Part shown: piece after piece, positions 43,086-52,908 of the stretch
Position numbering within the stretch: the first letter of the stretch is position 1
Layout: each line of letters begins with the position of its first letter
DNA from: Bacteroides cutis
GTDB taxonomy: Bacteria > Bacteroidota > Bacteroidia > Bacteroidales > Bacteroidaceae
Reading direction: 5' to 3'
Length of the DNA: 64,000 bases
Assembly (NCBI RefSeq): GCF_900241005.1
Contig: NZ_OEST01000003.1
Location: 493,397-557,396 of the forward strand
Notes under the pieces: model-generated
Told to the model about the DNA's origin: nothing
Seen by the model: only the letters and a program-made list of their open reading frames with translations
The model's database searches: none
Made by a program: the position numbers and the translations under genes

Positions 43086-44162
43086 ATGAAAAAAGTAGCA
43101 TTAATTACTGGTATTACTGGTCAAGATGGTTCATTTTTGGCTGAATTCTTAATCGAAAAAGGTTATGAAGTTCATGGTATTCTTCGCCGTTCCTCATCTT
43201 TCAATACAGGTCGTATCGAACATCTTTATTTGGATGAATGGGTACGTGACATGAAAAAAGACCGTTTGATAAATCTTCATTATGGAGATATGACAGACAG
43301 TAGTTCACTCATCCGAATTATTCAGTTAGTTCAACCTGATGAAATTTATAATTTGGCAGCACAGAGTCATGTGAAAGTTTCGTTTGATGTTCCCGAATAT
43401 ACGGCAGAATCGGATGCCGTGGGTACGCTCCGCATGTTGGAAGCTGTTCGTATTCTCGATTTGGAGAAGAAGACAAAGCTTTATCAAGCTTCTACTTCTG
43501 AATTGTTTGGAAAGGTTCAGGAAGTGCCTCAGAAAGAAACAACTCCTTTTTATCCTCGTAGTCCCTATGGTGTAGCCAAACAATATGGTTTTTGGATAAC
43601 TAAGAATTATCGTGAAAGTTATAATATGTTCGCAGTAAATGGAATATTATTCAATCATGAAAGTGAACGAAGAGGTGAAAATTTTGTAACTAGAAAAATT
43701 ACTATTGCTGTGGCTCGTATAGTTCAAGGTATGCAAGATAAGTTATATTTGGGTAATTTGGATGCTCGTCGTGATTGGGGATATGCCAAAGATTATGTAG
43801 AATGTATGTGGATGATGCTTCAGTATAATGTTCCGGAAGATTTTGTAATAGCGACAGGTGAAATGCATACTGTACGTGAGTTTACTACATTGGCTTTTAA
43901 AGAAGTTGGTGTAGACATTATATGGAAAGGTGAAGGTGTGAATGAAAAAGGACTTGATGCGAAATCTGGTAAGGTTATAGTAGAGGTTGATCCTAAATAC
44001 TTCCGACCTTGTGAAGTAGAACAGCTATTGGGCGATCCGACGAAAGCAAGGACTTTGTTAGGTTGGAATCCCACAAAGACTTGTTTCCAAGATTTGGTGC
44101 GAATTATGGTAAAATATGACATGGAGTTTGTGAAGCAATTATATCTTCATTCAAAAGAATGA
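43086..44162 (+). CDS. gmd: GDP-mannose 4,6-dehydratase
   Basis: The protein has 358 residues from the ATG at 43086. A longer frame to 42909 runs through upxZ and is rejected. The SDR start is [18 protein letters not shown]. The catalytic S/T-Y-K set lies in [14 protein letters not shown] and [12 protein letters not shown], and [18 protein letters not shown] is the family substrate block. It makes GDP-4-keto-6-deoxymannose, a precursor of fucose, rhamnose or perosamine. No partner enzyme such as fcl is in the window. Confidence 0.95.
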   Translation: MKKVALITGITGQDGSFLAEFLIEKGYEVHGILRRSSSFNTGRIEHLYLDEWVRDMKKDRLINLHYGDMTDSSSLIRIIQLVQPDEIYNLAAQSHVKVSFDVPEYTAESDAVGTLRMLEAVRILDLEKKTKLYQASTSELFGKVQEVPQKETTPFYPRSPYGVAKQYGFWITKNYRESYNMFAVNGILFNHESERRGENFVTRKITIAVARIVQGMQDKLYLGNLDARRDWGYAKDYVECMWMMLQYNVPEDFVIATGEMHTVREFTTLAFKEVGVDIIWKGEGVNEKGLDAKSGKVIVEVDPKYFRPCEVEQLLGDPTKARTLLGWNPTKTCFQDLVRIMVKYDMEFVKQLYLHSKE

Positions 44163-44264
44163 TAATTCGAATTTTTTAAATTCTCAGATGAAGTAATAAC
44201 TCCCTTTTACTCTTTAATTTCATACACTGAGTTATTTAGTATAAACCGTCACAAAGGAGGACTT

Positions 44265-44306
44265 ATGTCAGGAGATGTGTATGAGATAGGTGTAAATATG
44301 CTTTAA
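44265..44306 (+). CDS. Possible 13-codon reading frame with a strong ribosome binding site
   Basis: ACAAAGGAGGACTT precedes an ATG at 44265 that opens 13 codons (MSGDVYEIGVNML) and stops at 44306, just before pseB. Perfect Shine-Dalgarno sequences are rare in Bacteroides. It could be a leader peptide or a relic of a lost gene. Confidence 0.25.
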   Translation: MSGDVYEIGVNML

Positions 44307-44326
44307 GAATAAATTATTTTATTATT

Positions 44327-45349
44327 ATGCTTAATAACAAATCCGTCTTGATTACAGGGGGAACAGGTTCCTTCGGTAAGAAGTTTGTGGAAACCATTCT
44401 GTGTGATTATCCGCAAGTAAAGAAAATCATTATTTATTCTCGTGATGAACTAAAACAGTTCGAACTAAAGCAGAAGTATCCGGAGAATAAGTATCCTCAG
44501 ATGAGATATTTCATTGGTGATGTACGTGATCTCGAACGCCTGACCCGTGCTTGTGAAGGAGTAGATGTAATTATCCATGCCGCTGCTATCAAGCAGGTAG
44601 ATACAGCTGAGTATAATCCTGAAGAATGCATCAAAACCAATGTACATGGTGCGCAAAATGTTATCAAAGCTGCTTTGACAACAGGTGTTCATCATGTGGT
44701 GGCGTTATCTACGGACAAGGCTTGTGCTCCTATCAATCTTTATGGAGCAACGAAGTTGACATCTGATAAGTTGTTTACGGCAGCTAATAATATCAGTGGT
44801 TCCAAAGATATAAAGTTTTCTGTGGTGCGTTATGGTAATGTTATGGGTTCTCGCGGTTCCGTAATCCCTTTCTTTATCAATAAGCGTGACAATGGTGCAA
44901 AAGAAATTCCCATTACTGATATGCGTATGACCCGCTTCAATATCTCATTGGAAGCCGGTGTTGCTTTGGTCATGTATGCTATAGGTCATCATTTGGGCGG
45001 TGAAATTTTCATTCCTAAAATTCCTTCCTATCATATCAAAGATGTGGCAACTGCTATTGCTCCGAATTTGCCGCAAGTGGAAGTGGGTATTCGCCCGGGA
45101 GAGAAACTTCACGAGGAGATGATTACTGTAACCGATGCTCTTGATACTATTGATTTGGGTAGATATTATGTGATTCTTCCCTCCGTATCTGATAAGCATA
45201 ATCGGGAAGAATATATTCAACACCATCATGCTATGCTTGTACCTGAAGGTTTTCATTATAGTTCTGATAATAACACTGAATGGGAAACCGTTGAGTCCAT
45301 GCGTGAAAATATACGTAAATATGTAGATCCGAATTTCGAAGTAAAATGA
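44327..45349 (+). CDS. pseB: UDP-GlcNAc 4,6-dehydratase (inverting), PseB type
   Basis: The protein has 340 residues. The Rossmann motif is VLITGGTGSFGKKF (about 7-20), followed by SRDELKQFELKQKYP, DVRDLERL and HAAAIKQVDTAEYNPEECIKTNVHG (read in parts), all typical of PseB. The catalytic Tyr-Lys is in NLYGATKLTSD. It starts the route from UDP-GlcNAc toward pseudaminic-type sugars by removing water and inverting C5. Its stop overlaps the next start (ATGA). Confidence 0.92.
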   Translation: MLNNKSVLITGGTGSFGKKFVETILCDYPQVKKIIIYSRDELKQFELKQKYPENKYPQMRYFIGDVRDLERLTRACEGVDVIIHAAAIKQVDTAEYNPEECIKTNVHGAQNVIKAALTTGVHHVVALSTDKACAPINLYGATKLTSDKLFTAANNISGSKDIKFSVVRYGNVMGSRGSVIPFFINKRDNGAKEIPITDMRMTRFNISLEAGVALVMYAIGHHLGGEIFIPKIPSYHIKDVATAIAPNLPQVEVGIRPGEKLHEEMITVTDALDTIDLGRYYVILPSVSDKHNREEYIQHHHAMLVPEGFHYSSDNNTEWETVESMRENIRKYVDPNFEVK

Positions 45350-46089
45350 AAGTTGTGGCTATTATTCAAGCACGTTGTGGCTCAACCCGTTTCCCTAATA
45401 AAGTGTTTGCAGATTTATGTGGCAAACCGTTTATTTGGCATGTGGTTAATCGCCTGAAACATGCTCGTTCACTTGATCATATTGTGTTGGCAACGACTGA
45501 TAGTCCATTAGACGATAAACTATACTATTGGGCTAAGGAAAATAGAGTGGATGTTTATCGAGGAAGTGAGAACGATGTTCTGAACCGTTATTATGAAGCT
45601 GCTATTTATTCAAAGGCAGACGTAATTGTCAGAATAACAGCTGATGATCCCTTTAAAGAACCAGATTTGATTGATGAAGCGGTAAATACGTTGCAGGAAG
45701 GAGGATATGATTTTGTTTGCAACAACTGTCCTCCCTCTTATCCAGAAGGGTTGGATATAGAAGTGCTTACTAAGATAACTTTGGAAAAAGAGGAGAAACT
45801 TTCTACAAGTGACTTTGAAAGGGAGCATGTGACCCAGTATATTTATCATCATCCGAAAGACTTTAAAATGTTAAATCTTTCTAATGTAGGGGGGGATTTG
45901 TCCTGTTTGCGCTGGACAGTTGATACAGAAAAAGATTTCCAGATGGTAACTCGTATATATTCATCTTTGTACAAGAATGATACAGAGATATTTCACATGA
46001 ACGATATTCTTCAGTTGCTTAAAGAACATCCCGAAATAGAAAAAATGAATTCTGGTGTGGCTCGAAGTGAAATGTATAAATCAGTATAA
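45346..46089 (+). CDS. SpsF-like sugar cytidylyltransferase
   Basis: The protein has 247 residues. The nucleotidyltransferase start is IIQARCGSTRFPNKVFADLCGKPFIWHVV (read in parts), and RITADDPFKEP and LRWTVDTEKDFQ are typical of the SpsF/PseF group. It probably makes the CMP-activated form of the nonulosonic acid built by its neighbours. It overlaps pseB by four bases and lies two bases before the aminotransferase gene. Confidence 0.83.
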   Translation: MKVVAIIQARCGSTRFPNKVFADLCGKPFIWHVVNRLKHARSLDHIVLATTDSPLDDKLYYWAKENRVDVYRGSENDVLNRYYEAAIYSKADVIVRITADDPFKEPDLIDEAVNTLQEGGYDFVCNNCPPSYPEGLDIEVLTKITLEKEEKLSTSDFEREHVTQYIYHHPKDFKMLNLSNVGGDLSCLRWTVDTEKDFQMVTRIYSSLYKNDTEIFHMNDILQLLKEHPEIEKMNSGVARSEMYKSV

Positions 46090-46091
46090 TT

Positions 46092-47270
46092 ATGGAAAGA
46101 ATCAGTCAATTGGAACGTGATTATGTAAATCAGGTTTTAGATAACGCTTTTGCAACTTCTTTAAATTCTGTATTCAATAATAAGTTGGAAGCTGCTTTTG
46201 CTAGAAAGTTTAATCAGGCTTATGCAATTGGACATTGTAACGGTACTGCCACCTTACATACAGCAGTAGCTGCTTTAGGTATCAAGTCTGGTGACGAAGT
46301 GATTGTACCAGCTTTGACCATGACTAGTACTTCTTTTGGAGTATTGCATAACGGATCAATACCAGTGTTTGCAGACAGTGATTTGGATACGTTTGAGATT
46401 TCTGCCGAAAGTATAGAAAAAGTAATCACTTCCAAAACTAAGGCTGTTATGACAGTCTCTCTTTTTGGTTTGGCTCCAGACTATGATAAGATTCTGGATA
46501 TTTGTAAACGTTATAATTTGTATCTTATTGAAGATAATGCGGAATGTTATTTAGGGAAGTATAAGGGTAAATATGTAGGTGAATTTGGTGACTTTTCCAG
46601 TTTTAGTTTTCAGGCAAGCAAACATTTGACAGCCGGTGAGGGTGGTATGCTTCTTTGCAACAAAGAGGAATTGGCAGACAACGCCCGTCGCTTTAATTGT
46701 TTGGGTTATGCTGGTGTAAGTGCTAGACAAGGGAAGATTACGAGGAATAATATTCAAGATCCTCAGTATAGTCGGCATATTTCATTGGGATTCAATTATC
46801 GTATGTCAGAGTTACAGGCAGCTTGTGCACTGGGGCAGTTGGAACGTGTGGATGAATTGGTCGATAATCGTATTAAAGTGGCCAGGATATATGATGAAGC
46901 TATTAAAAACCAAAAGCTGTTGAAAAGGCAGGCGGAGCCGGAAGGGTGTGTTAACTCATACTGGTCATATAGTATGGTATTGGATACCGATTGTCCGGAA
47001 AAGGATTGGTATGTCTTTCGTGACCTATTTCAGGCAAACGGAGGTGATGGCTACTATGCTGCTTGGAAACTCTCGTATAATGAACCTTTGTTTCAGAACC
47101 AGATACAGCATATGCCTGGAGTTTGGCAGAAGTACGAGGCTGACCTATGTCCGAATGCAGAATATCTACAGAAACGTATGGTGCAGTTGAAAACTAACTA
47201 TTGGAATTTGGATGAAGCTAAAAAACAAGCGGAAATTCTTCATAAAACTATTGAGCAATTTACAAGATAA
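46092..47270 (+). CDS. DegT/DnrJ/EryC1-type sugar aminotransferase (PseC-like)
   Basis: The protein has 392 residues. The PLP lysine is in FSFQASKHLTAGEGGML (about 180), LIEDNAECYLGKYKGKYVG is the Asp block, and NYRMSELQAACALGQL the dimer block. In this position it should aminate the 4-keto sugar made by PseB. Its N-terminus differs from classic PseC, so the exact substrate is uncertain. Confidence 0.85.
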   Translation: MERISQLERDYVNQVLDNAFATSLNSVFNNKLEAAFARKFNQAYAIGHCNGTATLHTAVAALGIKSGDEVIVPALTMTSTSFGVLHNGSIPVFADSDLDTFEISAESIEKVITSKTKAVMTVSLFGLAPDYDKILDICKRYNLYLIEDNAECYLGKYKGKYVGEFGDFSSFSFQASKHLTAGEGGMLLCNKEELADNARRFNCLGYAGVSARQGKITRNNIQDPQYSRHISLGFNYRMSELQAACALGQLERVDELVDNRIKVARIYDEAIKNQKLLKRQAEPEGCVNSYWSYSMVLDTDCPEKDWYVFRDLFQANGGDGYYAAWKLSYNEPLFQNQIQHMPGVWQKYEADLCPNAEYLQKRMVQLKTNYWNLDEAKKQAEILHKTIEQFTR

Positions 47271-47275
47271 AAACT

Positions 47276-48337
47276 ATGGGATTTTTTAATAAAGAGATAA
47301 AGATTGGAAATAAGATTATAGGTGATACTTATCCCACTTATTTCATCGCAGAAATAGGAGCGAATTTTGACGGCAGTATTGAAAAAGCTAAACGATTGAT
47401 TGATGCGGCTAAAGAAGCAGGGGCTGATTGTGCAAAGTTTCAAACTTTTTCCACTCCTCGTATTGTGTCTGAGGGCGGTTTTTCCCACATGAAGTTGAAA
47501 GGTGTACACGGCTCCTGGGGGCGTACTGTCAGTGAAGTGTTTAAGGATGCGGAGTTTCCTGTAGCATGGCATAAGGAAATAGCAGATTATTGTAAGGCTG
47601 TGGGCATCGATTTTTCCACCTCTCCTTACTTTAAGGAGGCAGTTGATTTGTGCGTTGATTTGGATGTACCTTTTATTAAGATTGGTTCAGGTGATATCAC
47701 TTGGCTCGAAATGCTGGATTATATTGCCCGTAAAGGAAAACCTGTGATGTTAGCTACGGGTGATGCTACCATGTCTGAAATAGATGAAGCTGTTCGTACG
47801 ATTGAGGCTACAGGGAATAAGGATTTGGTACTAATGCAATGCATAACCAATTATCCGTCCAAAATCGAAAGTGCCAATGTCAATGTTTTGAAAACCTATC
47901 AGTCTGCCTTTAATGTTTTGACAGGATATTCGGATCATGCACCTGGACATGTGGTCGCTTTGGCGTCTGTAGTTATCGGCGGTCGTGTCATTGAAAAGCA
48001 TTTTACTTTAAACAAGACTGATAAGGGACCAGATCATCCACATTCGATGGAACCTCAGGAGTTTAGATTTATGGTTGATTCTATTCGTGAGGTAGAATGC
48101 GCTATGGGGAGTACCCGTAAAGAGGTAGTTGCTGAGGAAGGAGAGACGGTATATGTCCAACGTCGTTGTTTGTATGCAAAACAGGATATTAAAAGGGGAC
48201 ATATAATGACCTCTGAAGATATAGATGTACTTCGTCCCGCTTTAGGTATACCCCCAAAATTTAAACCGATGATTATTGGTAAAGAATGTAAAGAGGACAT
48301 AGCAAAAGATCAACCATTGTTTTGGAATAATTTCTGA
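47276..48337 (+). CDS. Nonulosonic acid synthase (NeuB/PseI family)
   Basis: The protein has 353 residues. The TIM-barrel domain (about 1-280) has TYFIAEIGANFDGSIEKAK, CAKFQTFS, and HFTLNKTDKGPDHPHSMEP (read in parts), and a C-terminal antifreeze-like SAF domain (about 295-353) has RRCLYAKQDIKRG. It condenses a hexosamine with phosphoenolpyruvate to form a nine-carbon acid. Given PseB and a PseC-like neighbour, a pseudaminic or similar diamino acid is more likely than sialic acid. Confidence 0.9.
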   Translation: MGFFNKEIKIGNKIIGDTYPTYFIAEIGANFDGSIEKAKRLIDAAKEAGADCAKFQTFSTPRIVSEGGFSHMKLKGVHGSWGRTVSEVFKDAEFPVAWHKEIADYCKAVGIDFSTSPYFKEAVDLCVDLDVPFIKIGSGDITWLEMLDYIARKGKPVMLATGDATMSEIDEAVRTIEATGNKDLVLMQCITNYPSKIESANVNVLKTYQSAFNVLTGYSDHAPGHVVALASVVIGGRVIEKHFTLNKTDKGPDHPHSMEPQEFRFMVDSIREVECAMGSTRKEVVAEEGETVYVQRRCLYAKQDIKRGHIMTSEDIDVLRPALGIPPKFKPMIIGKECKEDIAKDQPLFWNNF

Positions 48338-48921
48338 TGATGACCGAACGTGAAAGATTTATAGCAGTCGTTGATAATGATATTTTGAGATTCTCCGATG
48401 CAATTATTTTATTGGAAGGAGACGGTTTAAATCGTTATCGGAAAGCTGTAGAACTTTATAATCAGAATATTGCCACCAAAATAGTGTTTAGTGGTAATAT
48501 TACTGATTATGAATACGGGAGTTTCCCTTTCTCGGATGTGTTGCCTTATATATTGAAGGAAGGTGTTCCTGTGGATGTAGTTATACATGAAGACAAATCA
48601 TTGAATACAAGAGAACAGGCTGTTGAAGTGGTGCGAATGGCGATAACAAATAAGTGGAAACGTTTGGTTCTGGTTGCTAGTCATGAGCATCAGTATCGTG
48701 CTTATCTGACTTTTTTGCGTGAGGTGTTGGATAAAAAGAACGGTATTATCCTTTACAATGCCCCTGTAAGAAATTTGGGATGGTTCAAAAAAACTGAGTG
48801 GGGTGTACGGTTTGAACGTTTAGAACAAGAATTTGTCCGTATTGAAAAATATTCTCATTTAGGTCATTTGGCGACGTATACGGAAGCAATAGATTATCAA
48901 AAATGGAAAGAACTACAATAG
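48337..48921 (+). CDS. YdcF-like (DUF218) protein
   Basis: The protein has 194 residues with the DUF218 plan: DAIILLEGDGLNRYRKAVELY, KIVFSGN, EDKSLNTREQAVEV, and LVASHEHQYRAYLTFLREV. It lacks the usual membrane anchor, so it is probably cytoplasmic. Its start overlaps the end of the synthase gene and its end overlaps the next gene by 19 bases. The function in this pathway is unknown. Confidence 0.75.
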   Translation: MMTERERFIAVVDNDILRFSDAIILLEGDGLNRYRKAVELYNQNIATKIVFSGNITDYEYGSFPFSDVLPYILKEGVPVDVVIHEDKSLNTREQAVEVVRMAITNKWKRLVLVASHEHQYRAYLTFLREVLDKKNGIILYNAPVRNLGWFKKTEWGVRFERLEQEFVRIEKYSHLGHLATYTEAIDYQKWKELQ

Positions 48922-49532
48922 AGCAGGCACAAGAGCTGTTTGGCTCAAATTTCATTGGTTGGGATGAATTAAAGCCTCTTTTTGAAAGGATGGGACTTCC
49001 GTCATCCTCCATTCAAATTCCGGATGTACATTACTCATTGGATGATTTGAAAAATTGTTCGAAACACTATATTCTAATATTGGGTATTCCTGAATTAGGT
49101 GATAAAAAACTTTCCATTGCTAATTTTCGTAGATGTTTTGGGATGAATCCTGATGTCTCAGAGCCCTGTTTTTATAATCAGGACTGGTATATGAATGAAA
49201 AGTTTATTCATGATACTTTGGATCTGCGTTGGTATTTATTGAAAAAAGACGCTATCGAGAGTTCCCGTGCAGTTCAGCCTTCAGAGTTGTTGAAAGAACA
49301 TATAAACTTTCCAGGGGTAATCTTGTGTGTCTATACCTTTTTTGCTTATTACTATGCCCGCAAGGAACTGTTGTGGCATCATGATTTTATTTGGTGCCAT
49401 GATACAGATCATAATGGTGACCGTATTTATGTAGGAAAATATCATGATGTGGACGGGGTGAATAAAAATGGTTTTAGTATTCATAGGCATTTGGCATTAA
49501 GGAGCTGTTATGCAGCAATAGAACAAATTTAA
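48903..49532 (+). CDS. Protein of unknown function in the nonulosonic acid module
   Basis: The protein has 209 residues. No family is recognised. The N-terminus (IEQAQELFGSNFIGWDELKPL) looks like a small helical unit. A central part (about 50-120) has HYILILGIPEL and CFYNQDWYMNEKF. The C-terminus has clustered His, Asp and Trp: WHHDFIWCHDTDHNGDRIYVG and FSIHRHLALRSCYAA, which could bind a metal. Overlap with the YdcF-like gene suggests a shared function. It may supply one of the steps missing from the pathway, which is a guess. Confidence 0.7.
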   Translation: MERTTIEQAQELFGSNFIGWDELKPLFERMGLPSSSIQIPDVHYSLDDLKNCSKHYILILGIPELGDKKLSIANFRRCFGMNPDVSEPCFYNQDWYMNEKFIHDTLDLRWYLLKKDAIESSRAVQPSELLKEHINFPGVILCVYTFFAYYYARKELLWHHDFIWCHDTDHNGDRIYVGKYHDVDGVNKNGFSIHRHLALRSCYAAIEQI

Positions 49533-49687
49533 TAATAAACTTATATAGAATTTGGTTAATATTCATCATATGGCTATCGCTTCTTACTTGTTGGTGTCTT
49601 ATCTTTCTGCTTGTAATTATAATATATTATGAATATTAGTGAGTATTTATTATCTGATTCTTTAATATGCGAACTTGATTATTATTT

Positions 49688-51565
49688 ATGAGAGATTTTG
49701 TGTCTTTTGATATTTTTGATACTTGTTTATGCCGTTCTTGTGGATCTCCTCAGAATGTTTTTACCTTACTCGCATATAAAGCATTGGGGAGTAATTCTTC
49801 TATATCTGAAATTTCAGACTTCAGATATATAAGAATACAAGGTGAGATTGAAGCACGTAAATGTTCAAGAAAGGATGATATCACTATTCAAGAAATATAT
49901 GAAAAATGTGATTTTTCTGTTTTTCCTAATTTGTTGAAAGATGATTTAATACAATTGGAAATGGAGATAGAAGAATCTGTTTTATTTCCAATAAAAAAGG
50001 CACAAAATATTATTTCTCAAGCAAGACAAGAAGGAAGTAGGATTCTTTTCATCTCAGATATGTATTTACCTTCCTCATTTTTGAAGAGAGTATTGTATAA
50101 ATACAATATATTTAAAGAAGGAGATACATTATTTGTATCAGGAGAGATTGGTAAAAGCAAGGCAAAAGCATCACTTTTCAAATATATAGCAGATAAAGAG
50201 AATATCTCATTTAAGCATTGGGAACATTTTGGTGATAATTTCTTTTCAGATGTTTTAATGCCTATCAAATTGGGCATCAAAAGTCATTGGCGTAAAGTTG
50301 GTTATACGAAAATACAGTCCTTCTATCGTAAAAATGACATAGGGCTGAATGATGATACATTAAGTTGTAATGCTGCAATCTCACATGCAATTCAGGTTGA
50401 AGAAAAAGACAGTATTTATGTTCAATTTGCCGCAGATTTGATAGCGCCGCTTTATGTCCCATTCGTATATCATGTGTTACAAGATGCTAGTAAAAGGGGT
50501 ATAAGAAAGTTGTACTTTTTGTCTAGAGATGGTTATATATTGTATCAAATTGCCAAGATATTTTATCGTCATTTTCCGAATATAGAACTTAAGTATTTAC
50601 ATGTTTCTAGGAAATCTTTGTATTATCCTGGTTTAGACCAACTGAATAGTGAATCCTTAATGTTATTGTTTGCAGGAAAAAGTAAAAATGGAATTCTTGA
50701 GGAACTAGATAATCTTCATATTGATAATAAGGAATTAATATGTAAAATACAGACAGCCGAACAGGTTGTTCCTTTACTTCAGCAGTATGGATACACATTA
50801 CATTATATAAATGAAGAAATTGCTAAACAGAAGGAGCTGTGTCTGAATTATTTTATTCAGGAAGGACTTGCAGACAAAACGGTAAAATCTGCTATTGTAG
50901 ATTTGAGAGGTACAAGAAAATGCCAATGTATGATTAATAACATTCTTAATACATCGGGCTATCCTAGCTGCTTTGCTTATTATATGGAAGTGACATATAA
51001 TAGAATAATACCGAAAGGCAATATTGACTATGATGCTTTGATTTATGGAGATCATCTTTTGGATAAATCTAATTATAAGTATTATTCTTACACATTGTAT
51101 CTATTGGAACATTACTTTTCATTGACAGGGTTTTCGAGGGTTTCTTCATATTGTAAAGTTTCAGAGGAGAAATATGCTGTAAATTATGATAATGATAAGG
51201 TTGAGCCTGCATCTACTTTTATTAGTAATGTTAATATAAGAATATGTCAAAAATATGCAGAAAGATTTATTACTAATATAGCTTTGATTAATAGTGGTAG
51301 TTTGTTTCAATATGCAACAAAAAGCCTTGTAAATTTCGTACAGTCCCCTGACAGACATTATTTAAAGGCTTTGATTGGTATTGATACATCCGAGTCTCAA
51401 TTAACCCCTAAGATACTTATTGATAGATTATCGTTAAAGCATATACGACAAAGAGATTTGTCCTGGTTTGATGGAGCTGTGATGTTGACTTTTGGTAAAA
51501 TTCCATTTATCATATTTAAATTTATATTTAGAAGATGCATTCCGTTACTTCGCAATTTATTGTAA
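49688..51565 (+). CDS. Large HAD-superfamily protein
   Basis: The protein has 625 residues. The HAD domain (about 1-210) has motif I SFDIFDTCL, motif II LFISDMYLP and motif IV HFGDNFFSD. The rest (about 230-600) is helical and unassigned, with LYFLSRDGYILYQIA and DLRGTRKCQCMINNIL. Similar HAD proteins are common in polysaccharide clusters, and their substrates are unknown. The codon use is very AT-rich. A 20-codon frame at 49629-49691 precedes it and overlaps its start. Confidence 0.75.
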   Translation: MRDFVSFDIFDTCLCRSCGSPQNVFTLLAYKALGSNSSISEISDFRYIRIQGEIEARKCSRKDDITIQEIYEKCDFSVFPNLLKDDLIQLEMEIEESVLFPIKKAQNIISQARQEGSRILFISDMYLPSSFLKRVLYKYNIFKEGDTLFVSGEIGKSKAKASLFKYIADKENISFKHWEHFGDNFFSDVLMPIKLGIKSHWRKVGYTKIQSFYRKNDIGLNDDTLSCNAAISHAIQVEEKDSIYVQFAADLIAPLYVPFVYHVLQDASKRGIRKLYFLSRDGYILYQIAKIFYRHFPNIELKYLHVSRKSLYYPGLDQLNSESLMLLFAGKSKNGILEELDNLHIDNKELICKIQTAEQVVPLLQQYGYTLHYINEEIAKQKELCLNYFIQEGLADKTVKSAIVDLRGTRKCQCMINNILNTSGYPSCFAYYMEVTYNRIIPKGNIDYDALIYGDHLLDKSNYKYYSYTLYLLEHYFSLTGFSRVSSYCKVSEEKYAVNYDNDKVEPASTFISNVNIRICQKYAERFITNIALINSGSLFQYATKSLVNFVQSPDRHYLKALIGIDTSESQLTPKILIDRLSLKHIRQRDLSWFDGAVMLTFGKIPFIIFKFIFRRCIPLLRNLL

Positions 51566-52908
51566 GCAGAACGACCATATTCTTAAGCTATTTAACACAG
51601 TTTTTTCAGTATGGTACTGGGGTGTTGATACTGCCGATTATCTTGAATAAATTGGCTACAGAAACGATAGGTATATGGTATACATTTTTATCAATCTTTT
51701 CTTTAGTTTCTTTGTTGGATTTTGGATTTTCTTCATCTTTTCAGCGTTTTGCCTCCTATGTCTTTTCTGGTGCAAATGAACTTTTGAAGGAAGGTTTCTC
51801 CAAGACTAATAATAATGAAATTGATGGTAATATATTGTACTCTTTAATATATACCAGTAAATCTATATATAAACGACTTTCAATTGTTATTTTTATAATA
51901 ATGATAGTTATAGGAAGTCTTTATTTCAGATTTGCAGTTTCAAAAGAACTGTTAACTTTTAAATTTGCGATAACTTGGTTATTGTATGCGACTACAACGG
52001 CTTTTTATTTTTATTATAGCTGGATTCTTTCTTTTGTTCGCGGTAGGGGGCAAATGCATGAATTTAATTATATAGTAATTATCAGTAAATCATGTTATAT
52101 TGTAGTATTATTTGTCTTGATAATATTTGATTTTGCTTTGATGTCCTTGGTAGTAGCAAACCTTGTCAATATTTTGGTGATGATTTTGATGGGTTATCAT
52201 TATTTTTATGACGATTATGTGAAATCTATTTTGCAAACTGTTGATAAGAAACCAGTTAACTATTTTAATATTATATGGAAGAATGCTCGTAATAGTGGAA
52301 TAGTTTCTATAGGAGTTTTTTTATTGTCTCAGGCTGGGGTTTTTTTATCAAATTTCTTTCTTCCATTATCAGAAGTGGCTCAATTGGGTATAACATTACA
52401 AATTTTTGGGGTTATTGTAATACTATCTAGAGTATATCTCACTACAAATATTCCTAAGATTAGTTCAATGTGGATTAATTATGATATTAGAGGGATAAAG
52501 AAATTATTTATCAAATCACAACTAGTTGGATATTTTATTTATATACCGAGTTGTCTCTTGTTATTAATTGTGGGTGATTTTATACTTACTTACATTATAC
52601 ATTCAAGTGTACTGTTGCCTTCTTTGAGCGTCTTGTTGTTATATATGTTGTTTTATTTCATGGAAATTACTCATGGTAATTGTTGTACTTTAATAAGTAC
52701 ATCCAATAGAATACCTTTTACTAAAGCATCAATATTTGCTGGTATTATCTCTGTAATATTAACTATTAGTTTTGCTTTAGCAGGTTTAGGAATAATCTCT
52801 TTTCCACTTGCTCTCTGTTGTGGATCTTTACCTTATAATTCATGGAAATGGCCTTATATAGTATATAAGATACTAAAAACAAATGGTCTGTCGAAAGTTT
52901 ATCATTAG
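51535..52908 (+). CDS. wzx: Wzx-type polysaccharide flippase
   Basis: The protein has 457 residues and about 12 membrane segments, starting FLSYLTQFFQYGTGVLILPIIL (read in parts), the typical entry of Wzx/MOP-family exporters, followed by LATETIGIWYTFLSIFSLVSLLDFGF (read in parts). It would carry the lipid-linked repeat unit across the inner membrane. It overlaps the HAD gene by 31 bases. It is very AT-rich. Confidence 0.85.
   Translation: MHSVTSQFIVSRTTIFLSYLTQFFQYGTGVLILPIILNKLATETIGIWYTFLSIFSLVSLLDFGFSSSFQRFASYVFSGANELLKEGFSKTNNNEIDGNILYSLIYTSKSIYKRLSIVIFIIMIVIGSLYFRFAVSKELLTFKFAITWLLYATTTAFYFYYSWILSFVRGRGQMHEFNYIVIISKSCYIVVLFVLIIFDFALMSLVVANLVNILVMILMGYHYFYDDYVKSILQTVDKKPVNYFNIIWKNARNSGIVSIGVFLLSQAGVFLSNFFLPLSEVAQLGITLQIFGVIVILSRVYLTTNIPKISSMWINYDIRGIKKLFIKSQLVGYFIYIPSCLLLLIVGDFILTYIIHSSVLLPSLSVLLLYMLFYFMEITHGNCCTLISTSNRIPFTKASIFAGIISVILTISFALAGLGIISFPLALCCGSLPYNSWKWPYIVYKILKTNGLSKVYH

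Noticed and set aside
49629..49691. Twenty-codon frame overlapping the start of the HAD gene
   Set aside because: The ATGA overlap is suggestive, but the DNA is so AT-rich that short frames are expected by chance, and the peptide has no recognisable feature.
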